From Clostridia bacterium (lineage in GTDB: Bacteria; Bacillota; Clostridia; Christensenellales; CAG-138): a stretch of 46,362 bases of DNA. The translations under genes were made by a program, and so were the position numbers. Position 1 is the stretch's first letter; every line of letters starts with the position of its first letter. Positions 8,502-18,877 of this stretch are shown piece by piece. The stretch covers positions 1 to 46,362 of the forward strand of contig JAFWVQ010000036.1 of assembly GCA_017523925.1 (NCBI GenBank), in the 5' to 3' direction. The notes under the pieces are model-generated. The model searched no databases. It was not told the origin of the DNA and saw nothing but the letters and a program-made list of their open reading frames with translations.

Positions 8502-8559
8502 GAAATTCCGCAGGAATTTCAACCTCAACTATTCACTGTTCACTATTCATTATTCACTA
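8502..8559 (+). repeat. Interspersed hairpin plus heptad repeat, copy 2
   Basis: A perfect hairpin, GAAATTCCGCAGGAATTTC (8502-8520), is followed by AACCTCAACTATTCAC and more TATTCAY heptads. It sits in the infB-rbfA gap. On the transcribed strand the heptads come just after the infB stop and the hairpin lies ahead of rbfA. Confidence 0.7.
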
Positions 8560-8581
8560 AACGGAAGGGGCGTCAAGCGCC

Positions 8582-11254
8582 TCAGCGCTTGACCTCCTCC
8601 ATGATATAAGCTTCGATCTGATCCTGCTCGTGGATATCGTTGAAATCCTCGATGCTGATGCCGCACTCATAGCCCGTGGCGACCTCCTTGACGTCGTCCT
8701 TGAAGCGCCTGAGCGAAGCGATCTTGCCCTCGTGGATCACAACGCCGTCGCGCACGACGCGCACCAGCGCGTTTCTCGTTACCCTGCCCTCCTGGACGTA
8801 TGCGCCGGCGATGGTGCCGATGGAGCTGACCTTGAAGGTGTTTCGAACGCTGATCGTGCCGAGATGCACCTCTTTGAAGACGGGCTTGAACAGACCCTTC
8901 ATCGCGTTTTCAACGTCCTCGATCGCCTGATAGATTATGCGGTAGGTGCGAACGTCCACCTTTTCCTGCTCGGCAAGCGCCCTTGCGCCGGCATCGGGAC
9001 GAACGTTGAAGCCGATGACGATCGCATTTGAAGCGGAAGCGAACATGATGTCCGATTCGCTGATCGCGCCAACGCCGCCATGGATGCACTTAACGCGCAC
9101 TTCTTCATTCGAGAGCTTCTCGAGCGAAGCCTTGACCGCCTCCACAGAACCGGCGACATCCGCCTTGACCACGATATTGAGCGTTTTGATCTCGCCCTCT
9201 GCGATATGGCTGAACAGATCCTCAAGGCTGACCTTGGAAAGGTTCTTGAGCTGCTCCGCCTTGATCTTGTTCCTGCGCTCCTCGGCAACCTTCTTGGATA
9301 CCTCGGCAACGTTCATAACGTCGCCCGCCGAGGGAACTTCGTTGAAGCCGAGCACCTCCACGGGGCAGCTCGGGCCGGCAGACTTGACGCTTCTGCCCTT
9401 GTCGTCCATCATCGCACGGACCCTGCCGTATGCGATGCCGGCAACGATGGGATCGCCCACCTTGAGCGTGCCGTTCTGAACGAGCACGGTGGCAACGGGG
9501 CCGCGGCCCCTGTCGAGCTGCGCCTCGATGATGGTACCCCTCGCGTCGCGATTGGGGTTCGCCTTGAGCTCGAGCACGTCCGCCTGAAGCAGTACCATCT
9601 CGAGCAGATTGTCGAGATTCATGCGTTTCTTTGCGGAAACCTCAACGCAGATCGTGTCGCCGCCGAATTCCTCGCAAACGAGCTCATGCTCCATGAGCTG
9701 CTGCTTTACGCGGGCCGGATTCGCCTCGGGCTTATCTATCTTATTTACGGCAACGATTATCGGAACGCCCGCCGCCTTGGAGTGATTGATCGCCTCTATG
9801 GTCTGGGGCATGATGCCGTCATCCGCCGCGACCACGAGGATGACAACGTCCGTAACCTGTGCGCCGCGCGCACGCATCGAGGTGAATGCCTCATGGCCGG
9901 GGGTGTCGATAAAGGTTATCATCCTGCCGTTGAGCTCCACGGTGTATGCGCCGATATGCTGGGTTATGCCGCCCGCTTCGCCCTCAACGACCGAGCTGCT
10001 CCTGATAGCATCGAGCAGAGAGGTTTTGCCGTGATCGACGTGACCCATGATCGTAACGACCGGCGGTCTGGGCTGAAGATCCTCCGCCTTATCCGCCTCC
10101 TCGGCGGTCTCCTGCATGGCTTCCTCATAGGTCTTGACGAGCTGCTGCTCGAGCTCTATCTCATAGTCCATCGCTATAAGCGCACAGGTATCGTAATCGA
10201 TATCCTGGTTGATATTCGCCACTATGCCCATCATGAAGAGCTTTTTGAGGATCTCCGCTGCGGGCTTGCCGATCTTTTCGGAGAAATCGCGAACGGTGAT
10301 GGTCTCGGTGGTGATGATCGCCTTCTCGATAACAACGGGTTCGGGCTTGCGCGCGGGCTGCTCGTGCTTCGCGTTCTTGCGCTTCTTCGAGCCGTAGGAG
10401 GCGCCGTCGTCTTCCCAGTTCCTTGCAGAGGGGCCGCTTTCTTTCATAATGGTCTTCTTGTTCTTGGCTTTCTTTTCGGTGTCGAACGTGCGCACGTAGG
10501 TGCCCTTGCCCTCGGGCGTGCGCGTATCCTTCTTGGGAACTATGGGCGAAGCAGCCTCGGGCTTTCTGCCGGTCTGGGTGCGCTGCTGGGGTCGCTGCGC
10601 ATCATCGCGGCTCTGGCTCTGCTGCGGGCGCTCGCCGCGCCTGTCGCCCTGCCTGTCGGTCTGGCGGCCGTCGTCGCGCCTCGGCCTGTCGCCCTCACCG
10701 GGTTTTCTTTCGCCGCGGCGGTCGTCGCGCGGCCTGATCTCCACCTTGCGGATCCTCTCACCCTCGTCGGCCTTCTTCTCGGCAGCGGGTGCGCGCTCGG
10801 GCTCATCGGCCTTGGGTGAGGGCTTTGATCCCGTGCCTGCATCGGAAGCCGTGTCGGAAGCGGCGCGGCCCTCGTCGGACCTGTTCTCGTCCTGCTTGGG
10901 CTTATCCGCCTCGATTTCCGTCTGCTTGGCGGGCTGCTCGGCAGCAGCATGCTCCGCGGCTTCGCCCTTGTTTGCATCGCCTTCGGGCGCATCGCCGAAG
11001 TTGCCGTCACGGTCGCTGACGTAGACGCCCTGCTGACTGTCCGAATTGAGATATTCCTGCCAACGCTCGGCCTTCTCGCGCTCGAGTCGCTCTTCCTCCG
11101 CCTTCTTTCTCGCGGCGATCAGCGCGCTTTCGCGGCGCTTTGCGGCCTGAAGCGAGTTGCCCACGTCGGTGCGCAGAGCAGAGGTCCTTTCGATCAGCTC
11201 CTCGGCTTTTTGCTTTATTTGGTTTGCTTTTTCAAGTAATTCGGCTTTAGTCAT
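8582..11254 (-). CDS. infB: Translation initiation factor IF-2
   Basis: IF-2 is the GTPase that brings initiator fMet-tRNA to the 30S subunit and promotes 50S joining. With the start at 11254 ([15 protein letters not shown]) the protein has 890 aa. It has an N-terminal helical part, a long low-complexity charged region (about residues 80-290, rich in E, R, D, Q, P), and an IF2_N domain near [20 protein letters not shown]. The G domain follows ([11 protein letters not shown] near residue 402, [12 protein letters not shown]), then the C-terminal beta barrels and fMet-tRNA binding domain. The frame stays open 29 codons upstream, but only this ATG has a good site (GGAGG). It overlaps the ylxQ stop by 8 nt. 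The linker is very repetitive. Confidence 0.97.
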   Translation of the reverse strand: MTKAELLEKANQIKQKAEELIERTSALRTDVGNSLQAAKRRESALIAARKKAEEERLEREKAERWQEYLNSDSQQGVYVSDRDGNFGDAPEGDANKGEAAEHAAAEQPAKQTEIEADKPKQDENRSDEGRAASDTASDAGTGSKPSPKADEPERAPAAEKKADEGERIRKVEIRPRDDRRGERKPGEGDRPRRDDGRQTDRQGDRRGERPQQSQSRDDAQRPQQRTQTGRKPEAASPIVPKKDTRTPEGKGTYVRTFDTEKKAKNKKTIMKESGPSARNWEDDGASYGSKKRKNAKHEQPARKPEPVVIEKAIITTETITVRDFSEKIGKPAAEILKKLFMMGIVANINQDIDYDTCALIAMDYEIELEQQLVKTYEEAMQETAEEADKAEDLQPRPPVVTIMGHVDHGKTSLLDAIRSSSVVEGEAGGITQHIGAYTVELNGRMITFIDTPGHEAFTSMRARGAQVTDVVILVVAADDGIMPQTIEAINHSKAAGVPIIVAVNKIDKPEANPARVKQQLMEHELVCEEFGGDTICVEVSAKKRMNLDNLLEMVLLQADVLELKANPNRDARGTIIEAQLDRGRGPVATVLVQNGTLKVGDPIVAGIAYGRVRAMMDDKGRSVKSAGPSCPVEVLGFNEVPSAGDVMNVAEVSKKVAEERRNKIKAEQLKNLSKVSLEDLFSHIAEGEIKTLNIVVKADVAGSVEAVKASLEKLSNEEVRVKCIHGGVGAISESDIMFASASNAIVIGFNVRPDAGARALAEQEKVDVRTYRIIYQAIEDVENAMKGLFKPVFKEVHLGTISVRNTFKVSSIGTIAGAYVQEGRVTRNALVRVVRDGVVIHEGKIASLRRFKDDVKEVATGYECGISIEDFNDIHEQDQIEAYIMEEVKR

Positions 11255-11654
11255 TGGTCTCCGCCTCCGTATGGTAAACATTTTGCTTTTCGCTCTTATC
11301 GGTTTCTTCGTTTTCGCAGCCGGTGCAGCCCGCTCCGCCATCGCGTTCCTCGCGCAGCTTTTGCGCCGCCGATGCTATCATCCGCGCAAAGCCGCCGTCC
11401 GTAACGACCGCGCACATCCTCGCGCTCTTGCCTATCGCGGCGCCGAGCTCCCGAACGAAGAGTATCGGAACGCTTCTGAACTCGCAGGCGTCGCGCCATT
11501 GCTTTTTCGTGTTGTCGGACGCATTTTCGTCCACAAGCGCAAGCCTGCCGCCTGTTTTCAGTGCCTTTTCGGCGGCGAACTCGCCCGATGCGAGCTTGCC
11601 CGCCTTCATGCAGAGGCCGATCGCGCTCATAAGCCTTTTTTCAAGCTCGCTCAT
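11247..11654 (-). CDS. ylxQ: L7Ae/L30e-family RNA-binding protein YlxQ
   Basis: A small L7Ae-like protein of 135 aa that in Firmicutes is encoded between rnpM and infB and is thought to bind kink-turn RNA on or near the ribosome. The L7Ae core is visible: [34 protein letters not shown], and [29 protein letters not shown]. The last ~35 residues are polar and include a CxGC pair (CTGCEN), an extension beyond the usual ~100-residue core. Start and stop overlap its neighbours (ATGA-type overlap with rnpM, 8 nt with infB), so the three are probably translationally coupled. Confidence 0.88.
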   Translation of the reverse strand: MSELEKRLMSAIGLCMKAGKLASGEFAAEKALKTGGRLALVDENASDNTKKQWRDACEFRSVPILFVRELGAAIGKSARMCAVVTDGGFARMIASAAQKLREERDGGAGCTGCENEETDKSEKQNVYHTEAETND

Positions 11655-11986
11655 GCTCCGCCGCCCCCGTTCTTCTCGGTTTTTACGGGTATTTCGGGCG
11701 TTTCATCGGCTTTCCTTGTTGGCAAAAGCGTCTCTATTCTTGCCGCGAGCGCATCGAAAACCGCTTTTTCGACTTTGCTTGAAAACGCCCTTTCGAGCGC
11801 TCGGCTCTTCACGGCGCGTTCAAGGCATTCGCGCCTCGGGCATACGTAAGCACCGCGCCCGGCCGCCTTGCCGGTTTCATCCACGGCGATCGCGCCGTCC
11901 TTTGAGCATACTATGCGCACGAGCTCGCGTTTGGGCTTCATCTCACGGCAGCCCACGCACATGCGCATCGGGATCTTTTTCTGCAA
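11651..11986 (-). CDS. rnpM: RNase P modulator RnpM (YlxR, DUF448)
   Basis: This family, formerly YlxR, binds the RNase P RNA and modulates tRNA 5' processing in Bacillus. The 111-aa sequence carries the diagnostic MRMCVGCREMKPKRELVRIV at the N-terminus and GRGAYVCPRRECLERAVKS in the middle. The C-terminal tail is longer than usual and ends in glycines (KNGGGGA). It lies between nusA and ylxQ, the standard place, and its stop overlaps the ylxQ ATG by 4 nt. The symbol follows current naming; older annotation uses ylxR. Confidence 0.93.
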   Translation of the reverse strand: MQKKIPMRMCVGCREMKPKRELVRIVCSKDGAIAVDETGKAAGRGAYVCPRRECLERAVKSRALERAFSSKVEKAVFDALAARIETLLPTRKADETPEIPVKTEKNGGGGA

Positions 11987-12052
11987 ATTCTTCCTCCGAA
12001 AACCGTTCCCGTGATCGGAAACCGATATTTCTTTATAGTAAACAGTAAATCC

Positions 12053-13180
12053 TTAGCCTTCGATATCGTCGAGGATCTCGTCAACGTTGATATCCGCATC
12101 CTCGTCGATGCTCTCGTCCGTGCCGAGTCCGAGCTCCTCGTACTCCTCATCCGCCTGGGTCTGGGACTTGATGTCGATCTTCCAGCCGGTCAGCTTCGCG
12201 GCAAGCCTTGCGTTCTGACCCTCCTTACCGATGGCGAGCGAAAGCTGGCTGTCGGGCACGATCACGCGCGCAGCCTTCTCGGCTTCGTTTATAAATACCA
12301 TCGTGACCTTTGCGGGACCGAGCGCCTTTGCGATATAAACGGCGATATCGGGATCCCACTCGATGATGTCCATCTTCTCATTATGCAGCTCGCTCACAAT
12401 GCGCTCAACGCGCACACCGCGCTGACCCACGCACGCGCCGACCGCGTCCACCTGCTCATCGGTGCTGAAAACGGCGATCTTGGTGCGCTGACCCGCTTCA
12501 CGGGCAATGGACTTGATCTGAACGATGCCGGCCTGGATCTCGGGGATCTCAAGCTCGAACAGGCGCTTTACAAGGCCCGGATGCGTCCTCGATGCGAGGA
12601 TCTGGGGGCCCTTGGTGTCGCGCTGGACCTTTAATACATATACCTTCACGCGGTCGTTTGTCTCGTAGGTTTCGCCCGCGATGACCTCATTGAACGGGAT
12701 CAGACCGTCGGTCTTGCCGAGCTCGACGTAGATGCCGTTCTTCTCGGTGCGCTGCACGATCGCAGTGAGGACCTCATTCTCCTTCTCGGCGTATTCATCG
12801 AAGATCGCGCCCTGCTCCGCCTCGCGGATACGCTGCGTGATGACCTGCTTGGCGGTCTGCGCGGCAATGCGGCCGAAATTCCTGGTATCGGCCTCCTCCT
12901 CGAGCACGTCGCCGATCTCGAACAGCGGGTTGACGGCCTTCGCATTTTTAAGGGAGATCTCGGTCATCGGATCCTCGACCTTTTCAACAACGGTCTTGGA
13001 TGCCCAGATCTCGATCTTGCCCGTTTCGCGGTCAAGGTTGGCGCGAACGTTGCCGTTTGTGTTGTAATTCTTCTTATACGCGCTGACGAGCGCCGCTTCG
13101 ATGGCATCCGCAAGCACCTCGAAAGAGATGCCCCTGTCCTTGCTGAGCTGCTGCAGTGCGCTGATGATTTCCGCGTTCAT
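12053..13180 (-). CDS. nusA: Transcription termination/antitermination factor NusA
   Basis: NusA binds RNA polymerase and nascent RNA, controlling pausing, intrinsic termination and antitermination. The 375 aa show the N-terminal polymerase-binding domain (ISFEVLADAIEAALVSAYKK), an S1 domain (GIYVELGKTDGLIPFNEVI), and two KH domains (VGACVGQRGVRVERIVSEL; IGKEGQNARLAAKLTGW). A short acidic tail ends in DEILDDIEG. There is no extra C-terminal acidic repeat as in enterobacteria. It follows rimP, as is general in bacteria, and a hairpin in the rimP leader may allow NusA-dependent feedback. Confidence 0.97.
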   Translation of the reverse strand: MNAEIISALQQLSKDRGISFEVLADAIEAALVSAYKKNYNTNGNVRANLDRETGKIEIWASKTVVEKVEDPMTEISLKNAKAVNPLFEIGDVLEEEADTRNFGRIAAQTAKQVITQRIREAEQGAIFDEYAEKENEVLTAIVQRTEKNGIYVELGKTDGLIPFNEVIAGETYETNDRVKVYVLKVQRDTKGPQILASRTHPGLVKRLFELEIPEIQAGIVQIKSIAREAGQRTKIAVFSTDEQVDAVGACVGQRGVRVERIVSELHNEKMDIIEWDPDIAVYIAKALGPAKVTMVFINEAEKAARVIVPDSQLSLAIGKEGQNARLAAKLTGWKIDIKSQTQADEEYEELGLGTDESIDEDADINVDEILDDIEG

Positions 13181-13248
13181 TTTATTATCTCCTTAAATAT
13201 CATTATCTGTTTCAGTTTGTTTTTTCAAACCGCCGCTCGGTCCGCCGC

Positions 13249-13701
13249 TCAAAAATCGATATGCGGGCGAACAAGCGCGCAGGCCTTGCGCTTTATCTGC
13301 TTCTCACCCTTATCGGTCAGCACGGTGAAGCTCTCCGCGTCGAACGAGATGAGCTCGCCCGTGAATTCCTTTTTGCCGTCCATCGGAGCATAGAGGCGAA
13401 CGTCGAGCTTTTTGCCGATATTTCTTTGAAAATCCTTATCCTTTTTGAGCGGGCGGTCGATGCCGATGCTGCTCACGGAAAGGTAGTACGCCTGCTCGAT
13501 CGGGTCGGCCTCGTCAAGAATCGGGTCCACCGCGTTGCTGACGCGCTCGCAGTCGTCCAGATCCACGCCGCCTTCCTTATCGATGAACAGCGTTAAGACC
13601 CAGTTGTCGTATTCCTTTTGGAATTCGACCTCATACAGCTCATAGCCGAGATTTTTTACCGTCGGCTCAAGCAATTCAAAGATACGGTCTGTAAGTTTCA
13701 A
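13249..13701 (-). CDS. rimP: Ribosome maturation factor RimP
   Basis: RimP is needed for efficient 30S assembly, around the S12/S5 region. The 150-aa protein has the family pattern: LGYELYEVEF near residue 20, VLTLFIDKEGGVDLDDCERV, then YYLSVSSIGIDRPLKKDKDF, a variant of the usual Y-x-L-E-V-S-S-P-G-x-D-R-P-L. The family's Pro-Gly is replaced by Ile-Gly here and the motif's Glu by Ser. It is the first gene of the nusA/infB operon, with a promoter and terminator-like hairpin upstream. Confidence 0.94.
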   Translation of the reverse strand: MKLTDRIFELLEPTVKNLGYELYEVEFQKEYDNWVLTLFIDKEGGVDLDDCERVSNAVDPILDEADPIEQAYYLSVSSIGIDRPLKKDKDFQRNIGKKLDVRLYAPMDGKKEFTGELISFDAESFTVLTDKGEKQIKRKACALVRPHIDF

Positions 13702-13725
13702 ATCTTCCTCCGATGGCGGAGCCCC

Positions 13726-13756
13726 TCAAAATTAAAGAGCGGGTTTTGCCCACTCT
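13726..13756 (-). terminator. Terminator-like hairpin in the rimP leader (possible attenuator)
   Basis: On the minus strand AGAGTGGG and CCCGCTCT pair (one G-U) around CAAAA, followed by TTAATTTT, 25 nt before the rimP ATG and downstream of the likely promoter. This is the layout of a transcription attenuator. NusA-dependent control is inference. Confidence 0.55.
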
Positions 13757-13825
13757 TGAAGGTACTTCCGACAATTTCTGCCGCTAAAAAGATTACGGTG
13801 ATCCATAAATACAAGGTACATAACG

Positions 13826-13854
13826 AGAATACCATATTTTGTTCATAAATGCAA
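13826..13854 (-). promoter_or_regulatory. Likely promoter of the rimP-nusA-infB operon
   Basis: TTGCAT (13854-13849) and TATTCT (13831-13826) on the minus strand are 17 nt apart, in an AT-rich stretch about 125 nt upstream of rimP. The -10 box is imperfect. The remaining bases up to 14016 hold only a large inverted repeat (13956-13964 with 14006-14014, GAGCGGATT/AATCCGCTC) after the upstream acetyltransferase gene. Confidence 0.6.
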
Positions 13855-14016
13855 TAGTTTTTTCGTTATTGCACCATATATTTTTTAAAATTTTATGCAG
13901 TTTCAAGGGTTTTATGCGCCCGATCGCAGGATTTGGGCTCGATCGCGCCCGCGCCGAGCGGATTCTTGCGTTTTTTTCAAGCGTTCGCAAAGCATTTTTG
14001 AGTAAAATCCGCTCCG

Positions 14017-15057
14017 TCAATACCTTTGAAAATCAAACGGTTCATTCTCCCCGAAAAACTCCTCGAAGCGCCTTTCGCCGATGGGCTTGAGCATATTGAA
14101 CGGAGCGGCGGCATTTTCGCCGAAAAACGGCTCCGCCCCCATCGGAAGCGGCAGCTTCACTGCGCCCGCTTCATCCAAAATTCGCAGAATAAGCTCCGAA
14201 GCGGCATCGCGGCTTGTGTACGCGAATTCATCGAGCCGAACGGGAGCTTTTTCCGCGCCATCGTCCGCGATCTTGTCCTTGCTCTCGTCCTTGCTCTCGT
14301 CCTTGCCCTCGTCCGCACCATCGTCCGCGTTTTCATCCGTTTCCCCGCCGTACCAAAGCGCATACGCTTCGCCCGAAGCGGTTTTCACGGCAAGCGAACT
14401 GCCGCCGCATACCGCGTATTCTTCAAGCACCGCCGCGCATTTTTCGCGACTTCTCAAAAGAGTTCCGCATAGGCTTTCGGTGTATGCTCCGTAGATCCGA
14501 TAGAGCGCATCCGCATCGAGCGGCATTGTTTCGGCATTCTCGCCCGTGATCTTGGGCGAGCAGCATTCCCCCGCCCAGAACGGATCGACAAGCCACCCTT
14601 CCCCGCTTTTCAGCGAGCAGATATTACGAACCGCAAACGCCTTAAATCCTAATTTTTCGTAAAAAGCGAAGTCAAACGGCTGAAGCACCATCGCCTCGAA
14701 GCCGAGCGGAGCAAGCCGCGCTTCAAGCTCCGAAAGAAGCCGCCGAACGTAGCCGCGCCGCCTGTATTCGGGGAAGGTGCAAACGCCCGCAACGAACGCC
14801 ACCCGCGCCGACTTTTCCATTGAAACGCGCATAAAAAGCTCCTCGAAGCAGAGCATGCTGACGAGCTTTTCCTCGCTTTCGCCGTCCGAAACGAAGAGCC
14901 CGAGCATCTTCTCCGGCGAGGTGCGCGCGCGGAAATAGTAGTCCACGAAAACCGCATCGTCATCGGGGAAGCTCGCAAGCCAGAGCAGCTTTGCCGTTTC
15001 AAGATCGGCCTTTTCAAGCGTTCTGATATTCGTTATTTCGTTTAATAGCTTATTCAA
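14017..15057 (-). CDS. GNAT N-acetyltransferase with Eis-like architecture
   Basis: A 346-aa protein with a GNAT domain in the N-terminal half and a likely SCP2-like C-terminal part, the plan of the Eis group that acetylates amines; its substrate is unknown. The acetyl-CoA binding signature VAGVCTFPEYRRRGYVRRLL is near residues 89-108, followed by FAFYEKLGFKAF. Between the halves is a hydrophilic stretch of D, E, K and S in tandem (DEGKDESKDESKDK) encoded by a 12-bp repeat. The gene stands alone, with interspersed repeat copy 3 between it and deoC. Confidence 0.8.
   Translation of the reverse strand: MNKLLNEITNIRTLEKADLETAKLLWLASFPDDDAVFVDYYFRARTSPEKMLGLFVSDGESEEKLVSMLCFEELFMRVSMEKSARVAFVAGVCTFPEYRRRGYVRRLLSELEARLAPLGFEAMVLQPFDFAFYEKLGFKAFAVRNICSLKSGEGWLVDPFWAGECCSPKITGENAETMPLDADALYRIYGAYTESLCGTLLRSREKCAAVLEEYAVCGGSSLAVKTASGEAYALWYGGETDENADDGADEGKDESKDESKDKIADDGAEKAPVRLDEFAYTSRDAASELILRILDEAGAVKLPLPMGAEPFFGENAAAPFNMLKPIGERRFEEFFGENEPFDFQRY
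14272..14325. repeat. 12-bp tandem microsatellite in the acetyltransferase gene
   Basis: Units close to CTTGCTCTCGTC recur in frame and encode DESK-type residues. Gain or loss of units would change the linker by four residues without shifting the frame. Confidence 0.75.
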
Positions 15058-15134
15058 TTATCCCTATGTACCGCTTCCCCGCGCAAGCGGGAGAAGGCAG
15101 TTGAAGCTGTGCCTGCCATTATAAATAATCGCAA

Positions 15135-15199
15135 GAAATTCCGCAGGAATTTCAACTACAACTATTCATTATTCATTATTCATTATTCACTATTCACTA
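15135..15199 (+). repeat. Interspersed hairpin plus heptad repeat, copy 3
   Basis: The same hairpin GAAATTCCGCAGGAATTTC (15135-15153) is followed by AACTACAACTATTCAT and several TATTCAT/TATTCAC heptads, ending 11 nt from the deoC stop. This copy has more heptads than the others. Confidence 0.7.
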
Positions 15200-15209
15200 A
15201 AACAAGAAA

Positions 15210-15851
15210 TCACCCGAGCAGCTTCACGCCGTTGCTCGTTCCGAGCCTCGAAGCGCCCGCTTTGATGAATTTTTCCGCATCCTCGGGGGTGCGAACGCCG
15301 CCCGAAGCCTTAACGCCGAGGTTTTCGCCAACGACCTTGCGCATCAGCGCAACGTCCTGCTCGGTCGTGCCGCCGGTGGAAAAGCCGGTGGAGGTTTTAA
15401 CGAAATCCGCGCCCGCCTCCATCGCGCACTGGCAGGCAAGCACCTTCTCCTCGTCCGTCAAAAGGCAGGTTTCGATTATGACCTTGACGGCCGCTTCGCC
15501 GTTCGCCGCAGTCACTACCGCCTCGATGTCCTTTTTAACGAGTTCCCAGTTGCCATCCTTCGCCGCGCCGATATTTATGACCATATCCAGCTCCTTCGCA
15601 CCCTCCTCGATCGCGGCGGCGGCCTCAAAAGCCTTCACCTCGGGCAGGGTTGCGCCGAGAGGGAAGCCGATAACGCAGCAGGGCAGCACGTCGCTCCCCT
15701 CAAGCTGCTCGGCAACAAAGCCCACGCGGGACGGGTTCACGCAAACGCTCTTGAAGCCGTGCTCCTTCGCCTCGTCGCAGATCCTCTTTATCGCTTCCTC
15801 GCTCGCATCGGGCTTAAGCAGGGTGTGATCGATCAGTTTCCTGATATCCAT
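15210..15851 (-). CDS. deoC: Deoxyribose-phosphate aldolase
   Basis: DeoC cleaves 2-deoxyribose-5-phosphate into glyceraldehyde-3-phosphate and acetaldehyde, in deoxynucleoside catabolism. The 213 aa form a complete TIM barrel: [10 protein letters not shown] at the start, [18 protein letters not shown] with the acidic residue (Asp89), the Schiff-base lysine in FVKTSTGF (Lys152), and [12 protein letters not shown] with the second catalytic lysine (Lys181). No other deo genes are nearby, so it probably works alone here. The gaps on both sides contain copies of the hairpin-heptad repeat. Confidence 0.96.
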   Translation of the reverse strand: MDIRKLIDHTLLKPDASEEAIKRICDEAKEHGFKSVCVNPSRVGFVAEQLEGSDVLPCCVIGFPLGATLPEVKAFEAAAAIEEGAKELDMVINIGAAKDGNWELVKKDIEAVVTAANGEAAVKVIIETCLLTDEEKVLACQCAMEAGADFVKTSTGFSTGGTTEQDVALMRKVVGENLGVKASGGVRTPEDAEKFIKAGASRLGTSNGVKLLG

Positions 15852-15912
15852 TTTGTTTTCCTCCGTGTTCTTGACAGAACTTTCATCTTAATATTTTAAT
15901 ATAAATTATGTA

Positions 15913-17082
<1,170 letters not shown>

Positions 17083-17730
17083 TTACGCATTATTTGCCGT
17101 TTCCTCGGCAAGGCGGTCTATCCGCTCCGCAGCCTTCAAAAACTCCTCAAGCATCCTTTCCTTTGGAATTATCTTATAGCTCGGAGTCCAAATTCGGTAA
17201 TGCTCCGTAAGAGCTTCATCGGCGCAGACCGGACAAAGCATATCATACGCAAATTTATTTGCGTCCATTTCCGCAGGTGAGCCCAAATAAAGCTCCGTAT
17301 AGAACGCCTGCTCGCCGCCCAACTTAACGGCTATCACGGTATCGCCGTCGACAAAATAGCCCGTTCCGTCGAACTGTATCATATGGGAGCAGTTTACGGC
17401 TATCTCCTTTGAGAACAGCTCCGTTCTTGCCTGTTGGATAGCGTGGCGCAGCTCATGCAGAAAGATGAACAGCGGCAGAAACTGCGTTTCATCATTTAAA
17501 AGCGCCTCGTTCACACGAATATTTCCCGTGTCCGGATCGGTCAGCCCGTGCGCCGCCTCAAAGCCCTCCGGCATTGTGAAGAAAAGCTCCGTGCTCATGC
17601 CGAAATATTCGTTCGTGAAGCGGAGGATCTCGCTGAAAATCGCCTTTTTCGCTTCCGCATCGCCCGAAATATAGCGCGGGTAATCGAGCAAGCCCGCTAT
17701 TTGTTTTTCATAGTCCGATAAGCCGTGCAT
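17083..17730 (-). CDS. Putative zinc metallopeptidase-like protein with HExxH motif
   Basis: A 215-aa protein not assigned to a named family. FLHELRHAIQQ contains HExxH (His92, Glu93, His96), the zinc-binding and catalytic pattern of many metallopeptidases. Glu154, in PAEMDANKFAYDM, is a plausible third ligand because the E-x-D-A-x-x-x-A helix resembles that of gluzincin-like and ImmA-type proteins. A CPVC pair follows at 166-169. No signal peptide or membrane span is seen, so it is probably cytoplasmic. It is placed head to tail with mnmA (12 nt) and the HMA-protein gene (8 nt). Peptidase activity is inference. Confidence 0.6.
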   Translation of the reverse strand: MHGLSDYEKQIAGLLDYPRYISGDAEAKKAIFSEILRFTNEYFGMSTELFFTMPEGFEAAHGLTDPDTGNIRVNEALLNDETQFLPLFIFLHELRHAIQQARTELFSKEIAVNCSHMIQFDGTGYFVDGDTVIAVKLGGEQAFYTELYLGSPAEMDANKFAYDMLCPVCADEALTEHYRIWTPSYKIIPKERMLEEFLKAAERIDRLAEETANNA

Positions 17731-17738
17731 AGGGTATT

Positions 17739-17939
17739 TTACTCCGCCATTACGGAAACCACCTCGAAGCCCTTTGCCTCGATCGCGGCGCGGATATCCG
17801 CCTCGGTTTTATCCGAAAAAACTATAATATCGTTCAGCTCGACCTTCTCTATCCGAGCGCCGAGCTCCTCCATCGCCTTCGTTACCTTCTTGATGCAATG
17901 CGGGCAGCCCATGCCCTTGGTGATGATGGAATATTTCAT
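17739..17939 (-). CDS. Heavy-metal-associated (HMA) domain protein, CopZ-like
   Basis: A 66-aa ferredoxin-like metallochaperone domain with the metal site GMGCPHCIKKV, an M-x-C-x-x-C variant in which the first position is Gly-Met-Gly. It resembles copper chaperones of the CopZ family, but no copper ATPase or CsoR regulator is nearby, so the metal and partner are unknown. The frame is open 26 codons upstream. The ATG at 17939 (MKYSIITK) is chosen because AAGGAG lies eight bases before it. Confidence 0.85.
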   Translation of the reverse strand: MKYSIITKGMGCPHCIKKVTKAMEELGARIEKVELNDIIVFSDKTEADIRAAIEAKGFEVVSVMAE

Positions 17940-18035
17940 TTTCGTTTTCTCCTTTGCTCTTGAGATTCTTTTGTTATCTTTCTGCAAAACAGCCGCAGCT
18001 TCTTTGCGGTTATACACTGTTATGCATTGTTTTCG

Positions 18036-18545
18036 TTATAGTTCATCAACGATAGACAGCACTTCCTCCGCCAATTCCTCAACGGTTCTTCCATCGGTTT
18101 CAATATGTATGCCATCCAGCGCGGCGCTGCCCCGTCTTGAAAGCTCGATATTCTCCATACACCAGCAGCCCTCCTCCTCGCCGCGTTTGAGAATGCGGTC
18201 ATGGACTGTTTTATGCGAGGCTTCAAGCACTATAAGCTCGGTTTTTATCCCCACTTGGCGCAGCTTTTCGATGATACCGAAGGAAGCTTCCCGCAGAAGC
18301 GTCATCGGAACAAGAATATTCTTATTAAATTTTTTATGAATATCGCTAATAAGACGAACGCAGAATTCGCCCCAAAGCGGATAATCCTCGAAGATATAGC
18401 CGTAGGGGCAATCGGGATAGTTTCCGCGAACCGCGTTGCCGACCTGCTCCGCATCGAAGATAAGTGCGTTTTCCATTTTCTTCTCCAAAGCCTCGGCAAG
18501 CGTGGATTTACCCACGCCGTACGGGCCGCTTATCCAAACAACCAT
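18036..18545 (-). CDS. P-loop ATPase/kinase of the TmrB-like group
   Basis: A 169-aa single-domain P-loop protein. Walker A is GPYGVGKS at residues 7-14 in MVVWISGPYGVGKSTLAEAL. The overall pattern (VVWISG, FDAEQVGNAVR, LIVLEASHKTVHDRILKRG) resembles TmrB-type ATP-binding proteins, known in Bacillus for tunicamycin resistance, and small-molecule kinases. Whether this one gives resistance or phosphorylates a metabolite cannot be told. The C-terminal helix TVEELAEEVLSIVDEL is typical of kinase-like folds. It sits upstream of the HMA gene on the same strand. Confidence 0.65.
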   Translation of the reverse strand: MVVWISGPYGVGKSTLAEALEKKMENALIFDAEQVGNAVRGNYPDCPYGYIFEDYPLWGEFCVRLISDIHKKFNKNILVPMTLLREASFGIIEKLRQVGIKTELIVLEASHKTVHDRILKRGEEEGCWCMENIELSRRGSAALDGIHIETDGRTVEELAEEVLSIVDEL

Positions 18546-18562
18546 GCTTTTTCCTTTCTTTT

Positions 18563-18787
18563 TCAGCCTTGCAGCCTCGTGCGAATGAAAAGGCAGGCCG
18601 CGCCGAGCGCCGCAAGCACAAGCCCCGCGATAAAGGAAATATTCATCCTTCGGCGCAGCGCGGCGTATTTTTCCGAGGATGCGTCAAGCAGATTATAATA
18701 ACCGAACCTGCTTAGCGCCGCAAACAGCAGCGCCAAAACGCCCGCGATTATAAGAATGATTCCGAATATAAGCAGCAGCTTTTTCAT
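18563..18787 (-). CDS. Small two-span membrane protein
   Basis: A 74-aa protein with two predicted membrane helices: residues 3-25 (LLLIFGIILIIAGVLALLFA) and about 50-68 (ISFIAGLVLAALGAACLFI). They are separated by a polar loop with RRRM just before the second helix. A ribosome binding site and its position 17 nt before the TmrB-like gene on the same strand support it as real. No family was recognised; it resembles many short Clostridial inner-membrane proteins of unknown role. Confidence 0.6.
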   Translation of the reverse strand: MKKLLLIFGIILIIAGVLALLFAALSRFGYYNLLDASSEKYAALRRRMNISFIAGLVLAALGAACLFIRTRLQG

Positions 18788-18877
18788 TTTCCACTCCTAC
18801 GGTATTTCGCCTGTAAAACAAGGATTATTGCCCGATTCAGCCTGCCCGCGCAGTATAAATCTGCCGCATCCGAACAT

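Noticed and set aside
9080..10819. Long plus-strand open frame opposite infB, and similar ones opposite secY-rplO (38397-40016) and rplO-rplF (40186-41922)
   Set aside because: They lie fully antisense to well-conserved genes, have no family features or ribosome binding sites, and are explained by GC-rich codon bias.
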